DNA of 64,000 bases, from positions 60,405,231-60,469,230 of the forward strand of contig CM028329.1 of NCBI GenBank assembly GCA_016647705.1. Reading direction: 5' to 3'. The notes beneath the pieces are model-generated. The model was not told the DNA's origin. It worked only from the letters and a program-made list of their open reading frames with translations, and ran no database searches. Position numbers and translations under genes: made by a program. Shown here in pieces: positions 1 to 12,100 of this stretch (positions are counted from its first letter, which is position 1; each line of letters opens with the position of its first letter). The DNA is from Eucommia ulmoides. Taxonomy: Eukaryota; Streptophyta; Magnoliopsida; Garryales; Eucommiaceae.

Positions 1-351
1 GTCCCCATTACAATTTTTGATGGAAAATAGTCACCTACCACGAATGTGATTGTCTTTAAGGGGTTTTATGAGTATTTTCCGCCTTTTTCTTTTCTCTTAC
101 CCGTTTTTCTTCTTGTCCAAATACTAAAAAATATACATATATACGGGCTTTTTTATAGAAAAATTGTAAAGGGCAAAAGAAGAGTATGGAAATGCCTAGA
201 AGGTCCTCTTAAAAATAGTTGGCTGCATAGGAGGTTATTGATTTAGACTGATCATTACAAAACTTCAGGGTGTCACGCGTTCAAATTGAAACTACAAGGG
301 CTAAAACTGAAATAATGGTCAAACTTCGGGGGTGCAAAGTGTCAAAACACC
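1..351. repeat. Right-hand part of a Mutator-type MITE in an MHX intron
   Basis: The last 35 bases read TGGTCAAACTTC, a run of G, then GTGCAAAGTGTCAAAACACC. This matches the right terminus of the complete element at 757-1266, and the sequence before it (about 230-300) is also related to that element. The left end is outside the window, so target duplication cannot be tested. The segment lies in an intron just upstream of the exon at 442. Confidence 0.6.
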
Positions 352-441
352 TTAATTCTTCAAATACCTTCTGCTTTCTAGTGTTGTTCTTATGCATGTA
401 AACATGATATGTAAAAATGTTCTCTGTTCTTTGGTTTTCAG

Positions 442-1716
442 GAATAAATGCATATGTTATAGCATTTACTGCATTGGCAAGTGGAACCTCGTGGCCGGAT
501 TTAGTGGCAAGCAAGATTGCTGCTGAACGCCAGAAAACAGCTGACTCTGCCATTGCTAACATCACTTGCAGGTGCTAATACGATTTTCTCGTACTTCTGT
601 TTCTGTTCCCAGTTTTCTGAGAACAAAAACAAAAAATCTGGGAACAGTAACTCCGACGCCGTTTGTTTAGTGTTTCTGTTCTCACTTCAGTTGAAAAAAG
701 AGGTATATTTCTCTGGCTATTTACCAAGGAGTGAAGTTGGAAACTCGGCAAAATTAGGGGTGTTGACACTTTATACCCCCTGAAGTTTGACCAAAATTTC
801 ACTTTGGTCCTCATGGTTTCAATTTGAACATAGTTACCTTGAAGTTTCTTAATCATCACACTACAGTCCAATTCATTATTTCCATTGCAATTTTCGGCAA
901 AAAATAGTCTGCCATGCACACCTCTACTTTTAAGAGGTCTTATAGACGATTCCAGTCTCCTCCTCCCATCCCGTTCCTACCCAAATAAGAAATATAATAT
1001 ATAACATAACATATACATGTAGATGGTCTTTTTTTGGAAAATTTATAAGGGGGAAAGAAAGAGATTGAAAATACCTGTGAAGTCCCCTAAAAAGAGTTGG
1101 GTGAACGGAAGTTGACAACTTGTCATCCAAAATTGTAATGAAGTTATTGATTTGGACTGAAGTGGGAAGATTACAGAACCTCAGTGTGTAATGTGTTCAA
1201 ATTGCAACTATAGGGATCAACGTGATATTATGGTCAAACTTTAGGGGTGCAAAGTGTCAAAACACCGCAGAATTAAGGGTTGGGGTGAATTACATTTTTG
1301 TTCCCTGTAGTTTTCCAAAGTGTCCATGTTTTCTCGGAACAGAAACAGAAAATCTGGGAACATAAACACTAACCGAAAAGGCCCTAAATGGTTCCTCAGT
1401 TATTGTTTTTCCTTGCAGTAACTCGGTAAACATATATGTGGGCATAGGAATTCCATGGCTGATCGACACCGCCTACAACTTCATAGCCTACAGGGAGCCC
1501 CTCCGGATTCAAAACGCTGGCGGGCTTAGTTTCTCTTTGCTCGTTTTCTTCACCACCTCCGTCGGCTGTATCGCCGTTCTCGTTCTCCGACGTCTTACGT
1601 TGGGGGCAGAGCTCGGTGGCCCCAAGATATGGGCTTGGACAACCTCGGTTTACTTCATGTTTCTCTGGATCACTTTCGTCGTCTTGTCCTCCCTCAGAGT
1701 TTCCGGCATTATTTGA
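442..1716 (+). CDS. MHX: MHX-type vacuolar Mg2+/Zn2+-proton exchanger, last two exons (5' part outside window)
   Basis: Two exons join in frame: 442-571 (acceptor TTTTCAG, donor GTGCTA) and 1419-1716 (acceptor TTGCAG, stop TGA), giving the last roughly 140 residues of a protein that is about 540 residues in other plants. The first exon carries [11 protein letters not shown], the conserved alpha-2 repeat motif of the Na+/Ca2+ exchanger superfamily. It is followed by [19 protein letters not shown], which I recognise from plant MHX. The last exon encodes several hydrophobic segments typical of the C-terminal membrane helices and ends in VSGII. MHX is known as a tonoplast antiporter exchanging protons for Mg2+ or Zn2+. 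The intron between the exons holds a complete MITE. Start and upstream exons lie left of position 1. Identification is strong at family level; the substrate is inferred from family knowledge. Confidence 0.9.
757..1266. mobile_element. 510-bp Mutator-type MITE inside the last MHX intron
   Basis: The left end GGTGTTGACACTTT and the reverse complement of the right end, GGTGTTTTGACACTTT, form terminal inverted repeats of about 35 bp that continue to the shared TGAAGTTTGACCA / TAAAGTTTGACCA. Flanks GCAAAATTA (748-756) and GCAGAATTA (1267-1275) are a 9-bp target duplication with one mismatch, typical of Mutator-type insertions. There is no coding capacity. A second, partial member occupies 1-351. 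Confidence 0.75.
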
Positions 1717-3135
1717 GGTTTTTTAAGGGGGTTTTGGTGAAGCGTCCACGAAATTAAAATTTTAGTTTGTGCTACAGTAATTTTTTAAGAAATTCAAAGT
1801 TATTGAAATACATAAAAAAAAAAAAGTTCAAAGTTATTGAAATACATAAAAAAATATTGTAATTTTTTCATTAACTTTTATGTATTTCAATAACTTTTGG
1901 ATTTTAGACATTAATTTTAGGCTTGTAGAAAATTATTGTAGTAGGTGTACTGCATTGGCTAAAATTTTAATTTCTTCAACTATTCACAAAAAAAAACTTT
2001 TTTATTTAGGGAAATTTGTATTATATATATTTATATAGTATTATTATAGATATTCACACAGGAAAAAGCCATTTGAAGGGAAAGAAATTGAGTGTATTTT
2101 TGGTAGACCAACTCAAGTTGGATTGTAAAATAGGTATTTTACACATTCATACTTTATTTTTATCATATTAATCTGTAATTTTATTTTTATTTTTTGTAAT
2201 TGTGTTTAATTTTTATATTTGATCAATATTATTATGGATGTTATTGAATTTCTGGTAATTTTTTTAGAGGAACCATTTTTAAACTTTAAAAAATAAAAAT
2301 AAAAATAAAAATGTATTTATGCAGTCCACTTGCTATAGTAATTTTTTCAGAAGTCTAAAGTTGCTCTACTACTTGTAAATCATTATAAATTTTTATGTAA
2401 AAAATTACAGTAATTTTTACGTAGTGTAATAACTTTTGATAAAATTATTGAATTTTTTAAAAAATTATTTTATTAAGTTGAATAGTGAATTGTAAAAATT
2501 TAGAGACCAATTTTTTTATTACTCAATTTTATTTTATTTTGGATAAATTGCATTTTACCCCCTCTACTTTACTTCTATTTTTTGTACAAAGTGAGAAATT
2601 ATTTTTTTCCTGTTCAAATTAATGGAATATACTTAAAAATGAACGGAATTAAATTTTCTATCTAATTGTTTGATGAAATAGATAAAATTACTCATTTATT
2701 TTAATTTTAATTTAATTTTTAAAAAATATAAAAGGATAATTATGTCTAATTCAGCCAAAACTCCCAATAAGAAACCAATTGAGTTCTCTGCCAGGAAGTG
2801 AAGCGAAAAGTTCTAAAGTGTCCAATTGGCAGAAGCCCTCTAAAGGTGGTGGGTAGCTCAGGTCTCGAAACTGGACGAGCAGTTTCGAGTTCTTGTCAAG
2901 CTGGTGATAGCAAGAATGGGCGGCGTAAACGCTTTAGTATATAACTCTTAGCTCCACTCATTTTTAAAGATATTTCGTTAATTTAAACGGAAAAAAATTA
3001 ATTTTTCAAAAGTAGTCATTGCAAAAAATGGGGGTGTTCAATTGGAAATATCCATTTGGCCAATCTAAGAAAGTCTTCCGTTAGAGGAGGAGGAGGAGTA
3101 GTAGCAGCTAGCAAGCTACGACGGAGGTCGACGAC
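1717..3135. other. Intergenic AT-rich DNA between MHX and the methyltransferase
   Basis: No coding sequence is seen. About 1740-1990 contains short direct and inverted repeats (for example AAGTTATTGAAATACATAAA twice and its complement at about 1875-1895). The rest is AT-rich. About 2,930-3,135 should include the promoter and 5' UTR of the downstream gene, but I see no clear TATA box to place a start. Confidence 0.5.
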
Positions 3136-6100
3136 ATGGCATGTACGGCGCCGGCGCTGTTCGTAACGCCGGGGACGGATGCTATCCGGCGTCCATCGCT
3201 GTTTCGCGCTTCAAACAACAAAATCAGTCGCGGCGTCTTAAGAGCTAAGTTCAATCTCAACGGCGAAGAACAAGAAGACGATCCATTGTTTCAGGAAGCA
3301 ATTGCTCGAGCCTCTCTTCGTTTCAGGGAGAGTCGTCGTCCAGGCAAAATTCATCTCTCTTTCTTTGTGATTTCCATATATTGATTGTTGTCCGTCAAAA
3401 TATAGCATTCAGGCATTTTCACGAACAGTTGACGGTCCATCGGAATCAAGTTCTTATTCTCCATAGATTAGTTATTATGCCAGAATTTCGTTCTGTTCTT
3501 GAATTAAAGGTTGAACAAATGTATATATACAGTAAGCTCATACAACATAGATTATCGATTTGGATTTGGATTTGGATTTGAATTTGAATTTCGAAATCGT
3601 GTTTTTTTAGATGAGTACCAATTGAGCTACAAAACACAGAGTGTTTATATGTGTGTGTGTGTGTGTTTGTTTCTATACTCATATATATTCTTGATTATGC
3701 AAAATTGAGCATTCATGCATTTTCACGAACAATTGACGGTCTATCTGAATCAAATTGGTATTCTCTACATCAATAATTTAGTTACTATCTCCTGAATTGA
3801 AGGTTGAACGTTTGTATATGTACACCAAGCTCATACAACATAGATTATTGATTTGTATTTGGATTTGGATATGAATTTGAATTTTGAAATCTTGTTTTTG
3901 AGATGAGTACACCCACACTAGCCTATCTTGTTGAATCCACATCGCTCATGTTACCTGATTTTGAACTATAATATATAAGTTTAGGAGTAATCATCCTCTT
4001 TCAAGAAGTCTTTTAAGAGTTAGTTAGGCCTATTGAATTTCTATATGATATCAGAGCCAAACTTTTGTATAATGTTGGATGTGTTGAATACCATATCAAT
4101 GGTGGGCCCCCGATATCCATTCGCAGTGGTTTTTCAAAGTCGCGAGGGGCGTGTTGAATCCCACAGCGCTTGTGCTACTTGACCCTGAGCTATATATAAA
4201 TCTAGGAATAATCCTTCTGGCGTCTTTTGAGAGCAAGTTAGGTCTATTGGATTTCTACATGTCTTTTCTACTGAGAATGGCCCAATTAAGCTTCGGATTT
4301 CTATACGTCTTTTCTACTGAGAATGGCCCAGTTGAGCTTCAAAACACTCACGATGTGTGCGTGCGCGGGGCTTATGCTCATGGATTATGGACTATAGTTA
4401 AACATGTGTATATACACAGTAAGCTCATACAACATGGATTTGGATTTTGATTTGAATTTGAATTTGAATTTTGAAATTGCGCGTGCGTGTGTGTATACTC
4501 ATGGATTCTTGAATCTGCAGAACCTCTTTTCATTGATCCATATGCCGGTTGCTTTGTTCCTCCTGATATTGTGATGGATATGAATCACAACTACATACAC
4601 AACTACTGTGTTGCAACTAAGTTCATCGATGATGAGTTGCTCCATACATTGAACAAAATCGATGGATTCAAACAGGTAAACTATCAAAACATAATATGAT
4701 CATAGTGTGTGTGTTTGTGTGTGCTTTGATGTTTAAAAACTTGTGGACTTATGCCTTACAGGTTGTTTTGTTAACAGATGGAATGGATACTCGACCTTAT
4801 CGGCTCAATTGGCCAACTTCAACCATGATCTTTGACATATCCCCGGAAAGATTATTCAGAAGAACTGCTCAGAAGCTCCAAGGTGCGCACATTTTCACCA
4901 AATACGTTGCTCGTAAGCAGCGTTTGGTAAAACGGAATTACATGCATTCATTTCCAATTTTTTCATGGCTTCAGTGTCATGAAACCAAACACTGCCTAAA
5001 ATTTTCTAAGCTTATCACGGAGCTGCTACTCTATAACCACATTGTTTATAGAAAACTGTAGGGTGGTCTTTGACCTCTCTCACCCTGAAAGTTAGCGCAT
5101 GAGGTGAGACTTTATCTCACACTTATAATTTGATCACTAGTCTCTTCCACATTCGATGTGGGATAAACCCAATAATCTCCCCTCACACATCATGCTTTTG
5201 GTCGGCTAACTCTTGATCAGTCTCTCCCTTTGTGACTATTGAGTTAGAATTGTTGTAACTTGTGCTCTGATATCCGTGTAGAGTGATCTTGAACCTCTCT
5301 CACCCAAAAATTAGCTCGTGAGGTGAGATTTTCCCTTATAGTTATAACTTGACCACCAACTTCTTCCACAAAAAAAACTACTCGAAAAGCTCGGAATGGA
5401 GCTTACTACTCCATAATCACATTGTTCATAGAAATACATCTTGACCACCAACTTCTTCCACAAAAAAAACTACTCGAAAAGCTCGGAATGGAGCCACCTA
5501 CTCCATAATCACATTGTTCATAGAAAAACCCATCTAGAAAATCATGAAAAAACAAAAAAAAACTACTCCAAAAGATCAGAAGGGAGCTTACTACTCCATA
5601 ATCACATTGTTCAAAGAAAACCCATCTAGAAAATCATGAAAAAAAAAAAAACTATTCATGTTGTGTTTCATTTGACATGAAATAAAGGACGGACACCATT
5701 GAAGACATTTTTATAAAATTATAGGAAAAAAAAAAAAAAAAAATTGATATGCGGATTTGTCTTGAACATTCACTTCTAGTACCTTCCGCTATACTCGGGA
5801 TGCACGAATTAGACTTCCCACAAGGTTTTTTTTTTTTTAGCATCTAAATTTCTCCCTTATATGCATTTCTACGGTCATCATGATAAGCAATCAGCATGCC
5901 CTAACTTGTATTTTGTCTTGAAAAAAAAAAAAAAGATGTCAGGGCTAAGATTCCAAGAGGCTGCTTGCTTATTCATGTTCCAATGGAGTCGTTCGACATA
6001 CAACAATTGTTGCATAGTAAAGGATTCAACGGCAACCGGCCAAGTTCATGGGTCTTCCAGGTGATTGAACTTCTTCATTATCGGATCACAATCACTTGAG

Positions 6101-8975
6101 ATTTTTATTCTTTTTTTCACCAAGAAATGAGTGATTTTACTTGGTAGCAAATAACTTGGTCCGTCTTTTATAGGGACTGCCTGTGATGTCTTTGGCGAGA
6201 TTTGAAGAGATTTTATTGACTGTCAGCAATTTAGCAACCAAAGGAAGCTTTTTCTTGGGAGAATTGCCTGTTCAGCTAGCAGAAACTGAGGTTTGTGATC
6301 AAGTTATAGTCTTTTTATTTTTATTTTTTTGATTTTTTTGATTGGTGGCATTTTCACACCTATAGTTCAACTAATTTTCGTCATCACTTACCCTATATAA
6401 TTCAGATTTAAGTGTAACGGTTAAATAGTTAATATAATTTTTTAAAATGATAAATTTATTCTTATACCAAACCCCCCAAAAAATAGAAAAAATAATTATT
6501 GGACCCAACCCAACCTTAGATATAACTGTGGATTAATGTTAAATTATTTTTAATTTTAATTTTTTGAGGTTTGATCATTAATTTTAACAGAAGACATAAC
6601 ATTTACAATTTGTTCTGAACTAAAGGGAGAGTAAGTGTTTACAAAAATACCACAGTGAAGTGTGCAAATCAGTCAAACTATAGGGACAAAGTGCCATTCA
6701 CTTGCCCCCCACCCTTTTACCCCCTATAATTTAGACTTAGGTGCAATGTTACATAATCAACAGAGTTTTCCAATATGACAAATACCCATATACCCGATCC
6801 CAAAAAAAAAAGTAAAAAATAAAATTATGCGACCCAACCGACTGGTGATATAACTGTAAATTAATACTAAATAATTTATTAATTTTGACTTTTTGAGTGA
6901 CCATTGACTTTGATAGAAAATATAATCGTTACAGTTGGAGTGTGCAACTCAATCAAACAGTGTCATTTACACTCTTTTTTTTTAAATAATTTTTTTGAAA
7001 CAAACACCATCTATTTCCTTGTCTATAAAGAGTAGGGTGGAGACCATTTTCATGAACAAGGGTTTCCGGGTGGACATGATTGGGTACAATGAAGTAGCAA
7101 GGAAGCTAGGGAAAGAGAGAACAATGTCTGAAGATTACAAGAACATCCTCTTTGTCTCAGAACATCTCAGATTTTCTGATGATCAGGTTAGATTTCGGGT
7201 TTTTAATTTTGGGTTTTAAGGGGCTGTTTGGTTGAGAATTAAAAATAGTATTTTCAGTTTTTAAAAACTCAAAATACTATAGCATTTTTAGTTTACTATT
7301 TTTTTTCTTTTAACAACAAAACACAAAATCATTTTTACAAAACAATTCTCTTAATGACTTATCACCTCACCACCTTTTAATATTAAATTTTATTATTTTA
7401 TAAATTTAATTTTAATTTTTTTCATATATATATATATATATTTTTCGGTTACAACTCGTTCACAAAACAAATGTCCCCTTTTCAACATGGTTCAATCAAT
7501 CACGTCACTTTTACCTTTCAAAATTTTAACATATTACCAATAAACATTTTTTAAGGTGGCATTTGATTAGGTGGCGTTTGGTAACCGTTTCTGTTTCAAT
7601 TCCAACAGTGGGATGGGATGGGATGGGAATTTTGTTTTCTTTTTGGGAGTAGAATTGCGTTTGGTAACGATAATTTTTTTTTTGTTTTGGGAAGGGAATT
7701 GTGTTTGGTAACGATTTTATCCTAAAATCTTTTTTTTTTTTTTTTTTTTTCTCTTTTCAGTTTTGGTCGGCCGGCGGCGGTACTCCGGCGGCGCCGTCGC
7801 CGGCCGGCCGGCAACGGCCGGCGACGGTTCTCCGGCGTCGGAGACGGCGGTGTCCCCGCCGGCGATGACCGGACGGCGGTGGCGCCGTCGCCGGCGACTG
7901 CCGGAAGTTGCCGGAAAAATTCCGGCCGGACGGTGACCGCCGGCGGCCGACGGCCAGTGGTCGGCCGGTTGGTGAATAGTGATCATGGGTTTTGGGAATG
8001 GAATGGGAATAATGAGAAACAACTTTTTTTTGTTTCTCATTTCTTAAGAAAAAAGTGGGCACAATTCTCAAATGGGAATGAAATGGAAACGGAAACAAAA
8101 ATTACCAAACGCTATTCCCAAACAGAATTCCCAAAAATCTGGGAATGGAATGGGATGGGAATGGTTACCAAACGGGGCCTTAGTGTTTTTGCTTTTCTGT
8201 TTCTACTTCCAATTGATTGGGATAGAAATTCTATTTCTGTTCTGAAATATTCTGGAAATAAAAACATGTTTTGTAAAGACTATTGTCTAATTTTTTTTTC
8301 TTTTAATTTATAAGAACATAAACAAAGAAACATATTTGATTGCAACATTTATGCTTTTTTTCCTTTAAATGTATCATAATATACATATTTCCCAGCCGGC
8401 ATGAGCTGGTAGTGGAAATAGTTTTGTGAGAGTAAATAGGAATCAACATTTTTTTGTTTCTCAGATTCTTAAAAGAATTCAAGAAACACTTCCAAAATAC
8501 TCTTAAAATTTTGGGAATAAAAATGTGTTTACCAAATGCATTTCCATACATTAATCCCAAAATTTTAGGAGTGGATACAAAAATCACAGAACAAAAACAG
8601 TAACCAAATGGGACCAAGTTTTTTTTTATCTTAATTCTTAAAGAATTCAAGAAATACTTCCACAATTTTATAATAGAAACGTGTTTTTATACATTAATCC
8701 AAAATTTTAAGAGTGGGAACAGAAATAAGGGAGCAGAAACAGTAACCAAACAGGACCAAACTTTTCTGATCTTAAACCAAACAATTTTTTGCTTAAAAAT
8801 TTTCTTTGAAAACTCAGCTGAACATGCCCAAATAACTGTGATGCATGTCAAATTTCCCTAATCAGAATTTTTTACAATTATCTGAAATTTCAAATTTGAA
8901 CAGATGGAATTCTGGAGAAAAGAATTTCAACGGATTGAGGAAGACGCGGACGAAGAAGGATTTGAAGAGCTCTAA
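3136..8975 (+). CDS. Putative plastid SAM-dependent methyltransferase, leucine carboxyl methyltransferase (LCM) type, 7 exons
   Basis: Exons 3136-3343, 4521-4675, 4762-4882, 5936-6060, 6174-6290, 7031-7186 and 8904-8975 join without frame conflict into 317 residues. Residues 1-50 are basic, Ser/Ala-rich and poor in acids at the start, like a chloroplast transit peptide. EPLFIDPYAGC (about 70-80) and DGMDTRPYRLNWP (127-139), followed by a FDIS acidic position (145-148), match the substrate and SAM-binding motifs of LCM/TIGR00027-type methyltransferases. The C-terminus is acidic and ends FEEL. Intron 1 has a GC rather than GT donor (3344-3345), the only choice that keeps the frame. Exon 4 needs the acceptor after AAAAG at 5935, because the nearby CAG puts it out of frame. 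The substrate is unknown. The call as a methyltransferase is firm; plastid targeting is inferred. Confidence 0.85.
3406..3905 (+). repeat. Tandem duplication in methyltransferase intron 1
   Basis: A roughly 300-bp unit beginning GCATTCAGGCATTTTCACG (about 3407) recurs at about 3710 as GCATTCATGCATTTTCACG. Both copies end in a GGATTT/GAATTT microsatellite after GCTCATACAACATAGATTAT. The tail of the unit appears a third time near 4420-4470. It is non-coding and its origin is not recognised. Confidence 0.7.
4080..4240 (+). repeat. Dispersed repeat, also present inverted in a UTP14 intron
   Basis: The segment around GATATCCATTCGCAGTGG and GAGCTATATATAAATCTAGG resembles the reverse complement of 11,570-11,740, including the GCGTCTTTTGAGAGC stretch. 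Two copies in introns of two genes indicate a dispersed repeat. The family is not identified and ends are not clear. Confidence 0.5.
5020..5640 (+). repeat. Short tandem repeats in methyltransferase intron 3
   Basis: Segments containing GGAATGGAGC and ACTCCATAATCACATTG recur at about 5390-5430, 5490-5525 and 5580-5615, each preceded by AAAAAAACTACTC. The first part (about 5060-5350) holds two related blocks with CCTCTCTCACCC and ATGAGGTGAGA or GTGAGGTGAGA. No protein is encoded. This looks like local duplication of an unidentified dispersed repeat. Confidence 0.55.
6360..6980 (+). repeat. Tandem pair of a 270-340-bp MITE-like unit in methyltransferase intron 5
   Basis: Copy A (about 6370-6710) and copy B (about 6715-6980) share CCCTATATAATTCAGA or CCCTATAATTTAGAC near the start. 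They also share a GACCCAACC block, GATATAACTGT plus TTAAT in the middle, and GTGTGCAAATCAGTCAAAC or GTGTGCAACTCAATCAAAC at the end. It is non-coding, lying between exons 5 and 6. Confidence 0.65.
7570..8179. mobile_element. 610-bp PIF/Harbinger-like MITE with a GC-rich core, methyltransferase intron 6
   Basis: The left end GGTGGCGTTTGGTAACC and the inverted right end GGCCCCGTTTGGTAACC form terminal inverted repeats. TTA at 7567-7569 and 8180-8182 is a 3-bp target duplication as for PIF/Harbinger (Tourist-like) elements. The outer parts contain repeated GGGATGGGA. The core from about 7,765 to 7,975 is extremely GC-rich (runs of CGGCGGC and GCCGGC) in otherwise AT-rich DNA. Overlapping open frames here are composition artefacts. 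Confidence 0.7.
8183..8757. mobile_element. MITE-like element related to those at 10316 and 14697
   Basis: The right end GAAACAGTAACCAAACAGG and interior phrases such as CTGTTTCTACTTCCAATTG and GAATTCAAGAAACACTTCC recur in two UTP14 introns. The left end abuts the Harbinger-like MITE and is not well defined. It may be two overlapping copies, since the tail motif ACAGTAACCAAATGGGACC also occurs at about 8600. It is non-coding. Confidence 0.45.
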
Positions 8976-9158
8976 ATATTTTACCAAATGTGGTAAAAAA
9001 AAAAATCGAATTTATTTAAGCAAAACCATTTTCAATAACGTTAAATCAATACATAATTACCGATTTGCAGCAATACTTACAACTTAAAAACATAATTATG
9101 GAACAAAATTGGATGTAAACTCATCTTTATAGAGGAAAAAAAAAAAAGTGTTTTTGTG

Positions 9159-12100
9159 TCATTTTTTGTTACCTTTTCTGCTATTTTTATGCATAGATTT
9201 GCCAGTATTTTTCTTCTGTTTCTTTCCATGCTTTTGTTCCTCCGTTCTATCATGTGGATTTATGTCTTTATACTCGATCGGCTTTATGATAACACCGGCT
9301 TTCTTCACAACCTGCAATGAATTTTGATATTCCGAACATCACTTTTAATTGCAAAGAAAGAACTATATATGCGTGTGTATATATACATGTAGCTTTCTCA
9401 TACATATATATATACACAATCAGGATATAAAGAAAAGTAGGTATGGGTTTCTAAACAAACAAAGAAGGCTCCAACTAACAAAATCGGACTCACATAGATT
9501 GGATACCATCTAAGAACTTTTTGAGGTGTTCCTCACAGGTTAATCTAATAAGCATCTATGAACAAGGTCAAATTGTTCCTAGGAAGTGGCTATTCTCAAC
9601 ACTTGACAGGGGATAAAGTAAAATTTACGTCTTTGACACCTAAGGACGAAAGTCGGAATTCCTGATTTGGTTACCATTAGGGTTTTTGATAATATGAGTG
9701 CCCTTAATCTCTTAGGGCCAATGAAATTATTTCTTTATTTGGATGTTCGAATACGACCTTATATATATATTCCGAGGGTTTCTCTTTGAGTGTTTCTATG
9801 ACATATATATACATGTGTGAGTATATATGTGTGTGTATATGTATATTATTGTCCGTAGCTTTTTCGTAGATGTATATATGAAAATATGACATATATATAT
9901 AAGTGTGTGTGTATACATATTATGTGTGTGTGTATGTATATGAATGAATGTATGTAGCTTTTTCATAGATGTATATATGAAAATATGAGATATGTATATA
10001 TTCGGAGTGTTTCTATGACGTGTGTGTATACATAGCACTCACATCTACATATTTATATATATATATACATATATATTTGAGTGTTTCTTAAGGAAAAAAC
10101 GTACTTCAGGACGATTAAGAGCTCCAACAGCAGTCACGGGGTTGAATTCAGGACCGATGGGCATCCGAATGCTTTGTTCGAAAACTTCATTCGATGTGAA
10201 TGGATAAGGCAATGTCTTTGTGTGTAGCTTTTCAGCCTGCAAAAAATAAAAATGTATTCTTTTAGTAAAATTTGAAAGAAAAATAACAATATTCTAAATA
10301 CAGACCTATTTTATGGTGACGTTTGGTTATTGTTTTACGTTCCCCATTTGGTTATTGTTTCCGTTCCCTGATTTTTGTTCCTGCTCCCAATTTATTGTAA
10401 TTAATGTACAGAATCGCGTTTAGTAAACACATTGCTGTTCTCGGAAGTATTTCCTAAATTCCTTAAGAATCTAAGAAAAAAAATATATTAATTCATATTC
10501 GCTCCCACAATATTACCCCCACCACCACCTGCCGGCCACCATACATTTAAAGAAAACAAAAACAAAAAAAGAACAAAAGTTGCAACCAAACATGTTTTTT
10601 GTTTCTATTCTCATAAATTAAAAGAAATAATTTCATGACAATTGTCATTACCAAACATGTTTTTATTATAATCTAGAATGGAAACATAATTCTTATCTCA
10701 GTTTGTTGGAAGTAAAAATAGAAAAGCAGAAACACTAACCAAATGTCGACCAAAGATATGAATCTATTTTCAGTTCATCCTCGAAATTTGTTTCTTAAAT
10801 CTCTGGAATTAAAAAAGAAAAAGAAAAAAGAAAAAAAAAAGAAGGCAAATATCTGTTTTTCCTTTTTTTAAGTTTTTGTTTCTGTTTCAAGTCCTCGCGA
10901 AGCTAATCTTCACCGTGAATAATCGCATGTTAAAAATCATGAGCGAAACAACCATTCAATCATGCAAGAACAGCTATGAAATCTAGACTACTTATACTAA
11001 CCTTTTTATCCAATTTTTCAGAGATGATCACATGTTTGAGCTGTGCATCCTTCCTTTTCTTTAGGGCTTCTTCCCTCTTCTTTTTGGCATTTTCATGTTC
11101 TTCCACCATCCAAGAAGGTAACCCCTTCTTTTGTATGTGAGTCCATTGACCCCAGCCCGGGAGTAAAACGGGCTTTTCAGGATCCGGATTTTCCTCAGTC
11201 AAAATACTCTGTTTATCCTTCTCGAAGTCGTCTTCAACATCATCTCCAGCAAAAGCACGGCGAATGAGTTCATCTTGAGATGGGAGTTCATAACTCGACT
11301 TACCTCCAGCTGATAAAATCCCATCCACCATGTGTCCTTCACTATCGGAATCACTATCCCCATCGACTTCCTTCATAGGAATTATTTTTTTTAAAAAAAG
11401 TAACAAGTAGGAAAAATTATTAGATTGTCCTCGAAATAAGTCACTCATACCTTTTTTTTCTCAGTTTTTTTATTTTTTTTTATTTTTTAGCCCATCAATT
11501 ACCATCAACTAGATTGAATCTATCGAGTTGACATCAGTTGGTGTAAGAAAACCAAGGGGCCTTACTCGCTCTCAAAAGACGCAATGTAAGAGGAGGATTA
11601 CCCCTAAACTTATATATAGCTCAAGATCAGATAACACAAGCAATGTAAGACTCAACACGCCCCCTCCCGTGCAGAGTGGACTTTGACAAACCGTTGCGAA
11701 CGGATATCACGGGGTCCAATATCAATGTGAAATTCAATAGCTCATGTTGAATTTATATTTGACATCACGTTAACTAAAATTTAACCAAAAACTAAAAAAT
11801 AAATTTTATAAATAGGACACGAAAACTTTCAAAATGTTTTGAAAATTCACAATTTCTATATAATAAGAACCCCGAAAAAAGGTAAGAGAGGTGATTAATC
11901 AGAAGAAAACAGTTTCACAGTGAGAAAAAACATGTACCTCTGTTTCCTGATCATACATATCAGATTTGGCAACTGCTGTAGTGTTTTCGATGCCCGAATC
12001 TTTTTCATTTTCAACTTTCATCCCCTCGTTATTTTCTCCTGGTGTATTATTCTTCTATTTGTGATGAAAAAAGGGAATATTAGAATAAAAGGTAAAGTTT

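Noticed and set aside
7717-8098. Overlapping open frames on both strands in the GC-rich block
   Set aside because: They come from stop-poor GC-rich sequence inside a MITE; repetitive Pro/Arg/Gly translations with no domain.
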